64,000 nt of DNA from Ailurus styani (lineage: Eukaryota > Chordata > Mammalia > Carnivora > Ailuridae). Position 1 is the stretch's first letter; the number at the start of each line of letters is the position of its first letter. The position numbers were made by a program, and so were the translations under genes. The stretch is taken from positions 608,308-672,307 of the forward strand of contig LNAC01000689.1 of the NCBI GenBank assembly GCA_002007465.1, written 5' to 3'. Below the pieces are notes generated by a model that was not told the DNA's origin, made no database searches, and worked only from the letters and a program-made list of their open reading frames with translations. Positions 51,501-60,900 of the stretch are shown here, piece after piece.

Positions 51501-54500
51501 CTGTGCTGGGCATTTTTTGCAGGGGATTTGTTTTGGGCTTTTTCTTTTTCTTTTTTTCTTTTTTATTTTTTAAAAGATTTTATTTATTTATTTGACAGAG
51601 GGAGAGAGATCACAAGTAGGCTGAGAGGCAGGCAGAGAGAGAGAAGGAAGCAGGCTCCCCGCTGAGCAGAGAGCCCGATGCGGGCCTCGATCCCAGGACC
51701 CTGAGATCATGACCTGAGCCGAAGGCAGAGACTTTAACCCACTGAGCCAGCCAGGCGCCCTGTTTTGGGGTTTTTAAAAAAATTCACAAAATAGTAAGTT
51801 AGATGTTTTTATTTGTCTCATCTTTGCACTTGAGTAACTGCTCATAAAAGTGAAATAGCTTGCCTGAGTCTACACTCAAGTGATGGAGGTACAATTTGAA
51901 CCCAGGTCTGCCTCGCTGAAAGCTTGATTCTTTTTACTACTTTATTACTCAGCACTAAAGACATCTTTACCTACCTGCATATAAATTTTACTTCAGGAAA
52001 AGGAGACACAAATTAATCATATTAAAATGGAACTCTTTTTAGCTCAGTATCCCTGAGACGTGTTCCGTCCTGTCCCAGGTGTGAGAAATTGGGGTCACAG
52101 ATGGGGGGTCGGGGCGAGGCAGTTGTGAAAGGAAGTTACAAGGAGACTTGACATCTGTACCATCTTATACTGGCTCTCACGCTGTTAAGATGCTTGTGAT
52201 TTTTCTTCTTTTACTTTCTCTCTTTCCGTGTTTTGTTACTCTGAATGCCACTCTGTGGCATTCCCTGCACTGTGAATAATTAACGTCTTTCCTCATTGAT
52301 GGGCGGTGAGCTCAGTGAGAGCAGGGCTGTGTGTATCTTGCTCACCACCCTAGGTGCTGAGTAAAAATACTCCTAGTCATCCAGATTTGTTTGGTTCCTG
52401 CGATTGGATAGTGGTTTTCCTGGGGTTGAATGGTGGGTTGGGATGACAAGGGGATACCCTTATTTGTGGAGTGACCCGAAAAGATCAAAAGAGAGGAGTT
52501 TGGGAATATGGAGCAAAAGGAAGGAAATGGAAGGAAGGGAGAAAAGAAAAGGGTACAGTTGATACAGAGGGTGAGGGTGGGGAGGTTGTAGGTGTTCTCT
52601 CTATAGGACTGGAAGCTGCAGGTTCTGTAGTGTACGGCAAAGGAGTGTGCAGGTGAGATGTGTGGGAGGCCAAGAGCTTGTGCTCGAAGACATTGCGATG
52701 TGCTCTTCACCGTGAGTTGGGTGGATTAGGACCTGATGTTTAACAGCTTTTACTGACATTTGTGTAGCATTTATTACGATTTTTTTTCATGCTTCTGGGC
52801 TACTTAAACCAATACTTAATTGGGAAGGAGACTGGTTGCAGAGTATGAGGAATCCTAGCTTAAAGAAATGGTTTGTTGTCCTTTGCCACATCTCAAGATT
52901 CCAGGCCTCTTTTTTTTTTAAAGCTGAGTAAAATTTCAGTGGACTAATGGGAACAGGGAGCAAAGTGTTAAAACCTTACATGTTTTACCCCTCCTCCTAC
53001 CACCCCTTCCTTCTTTGTTTATTTTTATTATTTTTAAATTATTTTTTTTAGAATAGGCTCTTCTTCCAACATGGGGCTTGAACTCATGACCCCAAGATCA
53101 AAAGTCACTTGTTCTACCAACTGAGCAAGCCAGGAGCACTGGCTACTCTCTCCTCCTTTTCTGACCTCAGGTCTTATCCATCTTAAGCTTTGACACCCTC
53201 CTTCCTTACTGTTTCTCAAACCTGTCTAGGATTACTGCTTCAGGGCTTTTTATACTCATGCTTTTTTTCTTCCTGGTATGTTTCCCACAGATAATCCACT
53301 AACTTGCCCTCTTACCTTTTTCAAATCTCTAATGTCATGCTGTGTTTGAGGCTCTCCTTTGACCTCTGTGAAAGACACCTTCCCCACCCACCCCCATACC
53401 TCTGCATTATTTCTTTCTGTAACATCATCTGGGATTCTCTGTGTCCTGTCTACCCTCATTGGAATTTTAAGTTCCATGGAGATGGACACTTGGTTTTATT
53501 CATTGTTGTATCTCTTGTGACTAGAACAACAGTGCCCAGAACTAGCACTTCCCTTCTATGTGGGACAGTGTTTTCCTAACAAGCTGGGGAAAAATCTTTA
53601 TTAATCCATCCAACTCTAGAGATGAAATAAGAATGTCACTTTTTTGTTTTGTTTTGTTTTGTGTTTTCTTGGAGGGGGCAGCAACCTATTGAAAAAATTT
53701 CCAAATATGAGGATAGACGTATAATTGAAATGGAACAGGCAAAAGAACTAAAATAAAACATTACAAGGAAACTTTTTTTTTTTTTTAAGATTTTATTTAT
53801 TTGACAGAGAGAGACACAGCGAGAGAGGGAACACAAGCAGGGGGAGTGGGAGAGGGAAAGGCAGGCTTCCCGCAGAGCAGGGAGCCCGATGCGGGGCTCT
53901 ATCCCAGGACCCTGGGATCATGACCTGAGCCGAAGGCAGACGCTTAACGACTGAGCCACCCAGGCACCCCGCTGGGTAACCTTAATACGAAAAAGTAATT
54001 CTACAAAAACTCTTTATTCTTTCTTCTCGGGAACATAGGTCCTCTATATTTTGTCCTTAAAACCAACCCATGTTGTTCACATTTCCTGTTTTGGCTAATA
54101 CTTTCCTATCTCTGCTTTTCATCACATTGTCTCTTTGAACCACTTTTCACTTAATCTTAATTCTTCCTATGTTTTTTAGGTTTTGGCTTAATTCCCAGCT
54201 CAAAAAAGACATTTCTAGTCGTCATCTGGTTGCTTTTGTTGTTTGCTAATCTCCTAAATATTGCTCAGGTGACACTTAGGTAGTCTACTGGGTATTGTTT
54301 ATATGTGTGTATCTTGCATCTCCCATCTCTGTCCACTGTCCTGTGAGAGCTGGGGTTTTGGTGTGGTCTCACTGCCCAGGACCCAAAAGGCATTTGGGAC
54401 CTGGGGGAGAAAGAGCAGTTTGTTTGTTTGTTAGTTTGTTTGTTTGTTTGTTTGTTTAAAGATTTTATTTATGCATTTGACACAGAGAGAGGGATCACAA

Positions 54501-54944
54501 ATAGGCAGAGAGGCAGGCAGAGAGAGAGGAGAGAGGAGGAAGCAGGCTCCCCGCTGAGCAGAGAGGCTGATGTGGGCCTCGATCCCAGGACCCTGGGATC
54601 ATGACCTGAGCCGAAGGCAGCGGCTTTAACCCACTGAGCCACCCAGGCGCCCCGAAAGAGCAGTTTTGATGCAGACTGACAGGGTCCGAGGACCAGAGGG
54701 GGTCCCATAGGACCAGCCGAGGGGGTCCTTGGCTTTGTGTGGAGTAGAAATCAAACATCAGCTGAGAGGAAGTGAGAGCCGAAGTTTATTGAAGACAAAG
54801 AGTATAGGGGTGCCTGGGTGGCTTAGTCCTTTGAGCCTCTGCCTTTGGCTCAGGTCATGATCTCAGGGTCCTGGGATCGAGTCCCACATTGGGCTCTCTG
54901 CTCAGCTGGGAGCCTGCTTCTCCCCCTGCCTGCAGCTCCACCTT

Positions 54945-54998
<54 letters not shown>

Positions 54999-57900
54999 CG
55001 CGCGTGCCCTCTCTCTCTCTCTCTCAAATAAATAAATAGATAGTCATCTTAAAACAAAAAAAAAGACACTGAGTGTAGATACAGACAGAGAGTATCTGGG
55101 GGAGGGAGACTTAGAAAGGAAAGAGTAGTGAGTATTGTCTTTGCTTGGGGTCCCAGGGTTTTTATTGAGAATTATGGTCTGGTGACATACCTTCTCAGGC
55201 TTTCAGGAACTCGTGTTTAGGTATCTTAAGTCACTTATGCCCAGGAGCCCAAGGGTCTTGGAAGAACGTTCAGGGTAGGTTTGTGGCGGCCCTACCAGGT
55301 CATTCCTTAGGTGTTAATCTATTGTGCTGGAAAACTCCAAAGAAATCATCAACTCTTTGACCTACACAAGGACTTATATTACCTGTTTTCTAAAGTGTAT
55401 GTGAAACGGGGACGTGGGTCCTAGAAAGAAGAGAAGCAGGAAAAAGAGCAAAAAGCACTGTTCCATGGGGTTCTTATTTCCCTTGTCTGAGTTTGAAAAG
55501 CCTTCATATAGTTCCATTAGACACATTGGTATTTTTAGGCTTTACTTCAAAAGACTTAGTCAAACTCTTGGTGTGGGGCGCCTGGGTGGCTCAGTGGGTT
55601 AAAGCCTCTGCCTTCGGCTCAGGTCATGATCTCAGGGTCCTGGGATTGAGGCCCGCATTGGGCTCTCTGCTCAGCGGGGAGCCTGCTTCTCCTCTCTCTC
55701 TGCCTGCCTCTCTGCCTCCTTGTGATCTCTCTCTCTGTCAAATAAATAAACAAAATCTTTAAAAATAAACAAACAAAGAAAAAACTCTTGGTGTAACAGA
55801 ACCCAGAGGTTCTGTTTAGGTTCAGTCTATACAATGTAGAGAAATGAGCATTTATTTCTTGAAAAATCTGTAAGACTTTGTTTTCCTTTATGTAGATGAG
55901 TCCTACCAATTTAAAAATACTCAACTTTACAATTTGAATACCTATAGTAGGTAGCCTGTTATAATCTGAAGAAACTTTTTTTTTTGCTTCATATTTTTAA
56001 AAAACTGTGGCTATATAAGTTTTAAGATGTTACAAATAATTTGGGACCAAAATATAACAATTTTATGTTTTGAAAGCATGTGTGTGTATGTGTGTGTTAT
56101 TGGTTAGATAAATACCTAGCTGTAAAAGTAGCAATAAACATTATATCAATGTTGGTATCATCAGAAATGACATGACCTAAAATATGAATAGTGGGTGCTT
56201 GGGGGTGGTGCAGGGTTGTTTGAGGAGAAAAGGGACTTGAATTATATAATGGTGATATAATACTGACCTTTTCCTTTTTTGTTCTTTTCCAGATAAAAAT
56301 TGGTAGAGAAATAAGACTGTCATTTTTACCACTTCTGTTACTTTGCTTTTATATATCTTCTGTAGGAGTTCATTTTGTAGGGGATTACGTTGATATTTTG
56401 ATTTATGCATAAAAGGGTCTAAATTCTTGAAAAGACATCAATTAGTGTGTTGCTTTTTCAGTAACCATTTCTGAAACTACAGTTCAGCTATAGAAATAAA
56501 TTTTCTGTTTTTACTTCTGTGAACTGACTTAATGTGGATTTCTTTTGATCTAGCTCCGTTTAAGAGAATCCTTTGGAAAAATGTTAATAACCCACAAATG
56601 TGTGTTAGTTCCTAATGTTTATTTGTTTTAAAATTCTAGGAATTGAAGCCATTTTTTATGAAGGAAGTTGGCAGTCACTTTGATGATTTTGTGACCAATC
56701 TTATTGAAAAATCAGCATCATTAGACAATGGTGGGTGTGCTGTCACAAGCTTTTCTGTTCTTGAAGGAGAGAACAACCACAGAGCGAGGTAAGTATGTTT
56801 CTTTTAATGCAGACGTGTACTCTGATAATGTCCAGTGGTCAGAATCTGGACTGCAGTAAAAATGCCTGGTTTCACACCGTGGCACCACTTTTTATTAGCT
56901 CTGTGTTGCCTTGGGCAAATAGCCACTTGAAAGGTAGGTTTCTTCATCTAAATATGAGGGTTATAAGAAACATGGATCTCATTTAAGACTGTGTTGACTT
57001 ACAAAACCAAAGAGCCAACACTTGTTGAGTGTTCTACATTTAAACCAATGAGCCCGTGAGGTAGGTACCATAACGAACTGCCTGCTACAGATCAGGATAC
57101 TGAAATGTGGGATAGTTACGTGTCCAGGATCACACGGTGGGTGTTGGAACCCAGAGCCTTGCTCTGGAGTTGATGCCCTTCATCACATCGTTATAGTGCC
57201 TCTCTGTTGTACGCTGTCCAATACTTGTAATAAAGTCCAGTCCAGTTGGTGTATATGTTTCTAATTGGTCAGCATCCAGAGCAGCAGAAGGAAAGCCATC
57301 GAAGGCCCATACGTGCTAATTTGCCATTCTGTGCTCTCTTCACTTTTATGCACCGGTGGTCTCTGGCAGTCCCTTCTGTTCTGGAGGACAGTTTGACCAC
57401 TAATAGTTGACAGAAGTGTGGGTGGTTGTACAGAAAGCCCTAAAAAAGATAATAATGCTAGGTGCTCAGAATGTGAGATTTTAATAACGGGAGGCAACCT
57501 AGAAGATCAGGAGGCTGCTGGGGATTGTTGGAAGTCCTTTGTCTTTTGGGAGGGTGAAGGTCTCATAAATTTTCGTGCCGTTTCAGAGGACAGACCAGTA
57601 ACAGCTTGTGAACTGGAGTGTGGCTAGAGGCCTGGCTCCAACCTTAGCGATGTTTAGGAGAAGGAAGAGGGGTTGTCATTGTGTGATGGTGGGAATGCAT
57701 TTCCACAGGGGCTGGACTACAGCATGCTTTTGAGCACCACTCTCCTAACTGTGCCTAACATTTCTTCCTTCTCACCAGATCTGCATGCATTTACCTCATT
57801 GCATTGTTCAGGAGTAAATAACACGCATAAAACCCTTCACATAATATCTGGGTCAGAGTGAGAAGGTGCTTTATTAACGTTATATGCTGTAGTTGGTAAT

Positions 57901-60900
57901 ATTTTTTCTTTTAAGTTTAAATGTCTTAAAATACTTGAAGTATTTATATTTTATTTTAATTTTTTGCTCTTCCAGAGATTTGAGAGCACCTCCAGAACAT
58001 GGAAAGATTTTTGTTGTAAGGCAATCTCTCTTAGAGTGAGTATTTTTTTTTTTTATTTACCCCAGGGGTACAGGGGTACATGTCTGTGATTCATCAGTCT
58101 TACACAATTCACAGTACTCACCATAGCACAAACCCTCCCCAGTGTCCATAACCCATCCACCCTATCCCTACCCTCCCAACCCCCAGTAACCCTCAGTTTG
58201 TTTTGTGAGATTAAGAGTCTCTTATGGTTTGTTAGAGTATTTTTAGTTGCTTTTATTAATTATAAGTTTGAATTAAAAATTGTTCTGATTATTAAAACCA
58301 CTGCTTAATCTGTACATGTTTAATGAGTTTGTTCTGAATTCATAGAAGTCATTAGTTTTGGTACTTCTTGTACATTTGCTATCTGTTGCTCCTCCTTTGT
58401 GATCTTCTGGATCTGTATCTAGTTTCAAAGGAGGGGTTAGAGGTGAGCATGGTTATCTCTCCTCTGATAAATTTCTTGAAGTTGCAGTACACAGAATTGA
58501 TTATCCAAAAAACTAGAACAAATGTTTTTTAATTAGGTGAACCCCTTCACGAGTGTTTTGGTGTTGCTGCCTTCTTGGTATATTACATATTTTTCATCCT
58601 TTTTTTGGCTAGCCAGCTTAGAAACTTGATAGTTTTCTCAGACTTACTTATTTTAGAACACTGATTGTGTGAATTTTATGGAGAAAATTAGGCAGTGTAA
58701 ATTACTTATAGTGACCTCATGTGTGAACTGAAAAGAGATGTGCTTTGGGTAGGTAATGAATGTTTCTTTTATAATGTTCTCTGAGTTAGATTATGTATTT
58801 ACTCAGTCATTCCTCAGAATACTGCTGTAATTTCATCTGCATTAGGATAGGTCATCTGAAATAGTTGGGCTGGTGAAAATTACCTTGAGTGTCTTAATGT
58901 CTAAAAACATCTTATACTTACCAAAATTTACTTTCTGTGAGCCAACTTGATCTATATTTGATGAGAAGGCCAAAGTTTCCTGAACATGTTGAATACAGTT
59001 TTAGTATTTCGACACATTATTGTTTGAAGAAATTTAACTTTTTAAAAATCTATATCTGGGGGGAAATGCAGGTTTTTCATATAAAGGGGAAATAAATTAT
59101 TTTGAACATCATAATTAAGATTTTAATGATAGAGTTGTACTATATGAAAAAAAAATTAAAGAGTACTTTAAAAAAAAAGTATTTATTTATTGGAGAGAGA
59201 CAGCCAAAGAGAGCAGGAGCAGGGAGGAGAGGGAAAAACAGGCTCCCTGCTAAACAGGGAGCCTGTGGTTGGGCCTCAGTCCCAGCACCCTGTGACCATG
59301 ACCTTAGCTAAAGGCAGATGCTCAACCGAATGAGGCACCAGCTGCCTCTAAAGTATACTTTAATTACAAAGCTTTTTTTTTTTTTTAAAGATTTTATTTA
59401 TTTATTTCACAGAGGGAGAGAGATCACAAGGAGGCAGAGAGGCAGGCAGAGAGAGAGGGGGAAGCAGGCTCCCCGCTGAGCAGGGAGCCCGATGCGGGCC
59501 TCGATCCCAGGACCCTGAGATCATGACCTGAGCCGAAGGCAGAGGCTTTAACCCACCGAGCCACCCAGGCGCCCTAATTACAAAGCTTTTTAAAAAAGAT
59601 TTTATTTATTTGAGAGAGAGAGAGAGAGCGAGAGAGAGAGCATGCTCAGACATGTGCACATGTGCCAGTTGGGAGAGGGATAGAGGGAGCAGGGAAGCAG
59701 ACTCCCTGCTAAGCATGGAGCCCTGCCAGCGCCCTGCTCAAAAGATAGGCTAGTAAGAACGATGAGATACCACCTTACACCAGTTAGAATGGCTAAAATT
59801 AATAAGACAGGGAACAACAGATGTTGGCAAGGATGCGGAGAAAGGGGAATCCTCTTGCACTGTTGGTGGGAATGCAAACAGGTACAAACACTCTGAAAAA
59901 CAGTATGGATGTTCCTCAAAAAGTTAGAGCCACCCTACGATCCAGCAGTTGCACTATTGGATATTTATCCCCAAAGATACAGGTGTAGTGAAAAGAAGGG
60001 GCACGTGCACCCCAGTGTTCATAGCAGCAGTGTGTCCACAATAGCGAAACTCTGGAAGGAGCTGAGATGTCCTTCAACAAATGAATGGATAAAGATGTGG
60101 TCTGTATATACAATGGAATATTACTCATCCATCAGAAAGGATGAATGCCTACCATTTACATCTACATAGATGGAATTGGAGGGTATTATGCTAAGTGATA
60201 TAAGTCAAGCAGAGAAAGACAATTATCATATGTGGAATGTAAGAAATAGTGCAGAGGATGGAAGGGAGGGAAAACTGAATGGGAGGAAGTCAGAGAGGGA
60301 GAAAAAGCCATGACAGAATCTTGACTCCAGAGAACAAACTGAGGGTTGTGGAAAGGGGAGGTGGGTGGGGGGGGATGGGATAACTGGGTGATGGACATTA
60401 AGGAGGGCACATGATGTGATGAGCATTGGGTGTTAAATGCAACTAGTGAATCATCAAAAACTAATGATCTACGATGTGTTGGCTAATTGAATTTAAATAA
60501 AAAGAAAAAGAAAAGGCTAGATCCCACAACTTCGGAGATCATGACCTGAGCCAAAACCAAGAGGTGGATAGACGCTTAACCAACTGAGCTGTCTGGGCAC
60601 CCCCCGAAACATTTTTTTTAACCAAGGAAGTAAAACACGTATTTAATGGCTCAGGTCGGTTTTTATTAGAATTTGAAGATCCTTAATCCAGGGCAATCTA
60701 AAATATCCTTGAAAAGTTATGTAGAATATGTGAGCATACATTTTTGCAAAAACAAAGCTTAAAAAAAAAGTGCTTTAGTCAAATATAAAAAAAAATACCT
60801 CTTTAAGAAAATGTCACCTGGAAAGTCATTGGTCTGTTTTGGAAATAGCCCTGTTTTAATCAAATAAAAAGATAGGTGAGGATAGAAAGTAAAAACATTT

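Larger units (their letters stand above)
41573..56639 (+). other. SOAT1 intron 3 (15,067 bp)
   Basis: The intron runs from donor GTAAGT to acceptor AAAATTCTAG. Stretches 42220-43180, 43765-44230, 45280-47100, 47335-47990, 48240-49000, 51770-53020, 53975-54420 and 55800-56639 show no gene or RNA. They are unique or too decayed to classify apart from L2/MIR traces. Confidence 0.85.

Noticed and set aside
57261..57627. Overlapping frames on both strands in intron 4
   Set aside because: They have no recognisable protein similarity, no splice context and lengths expected by chance.
59909..60169. 86-residue frame as a functional protein
   Set aside because: It is the C-terminal scrap of L1 ORF2, isolated from the rest of the element and interrupting a SINE.
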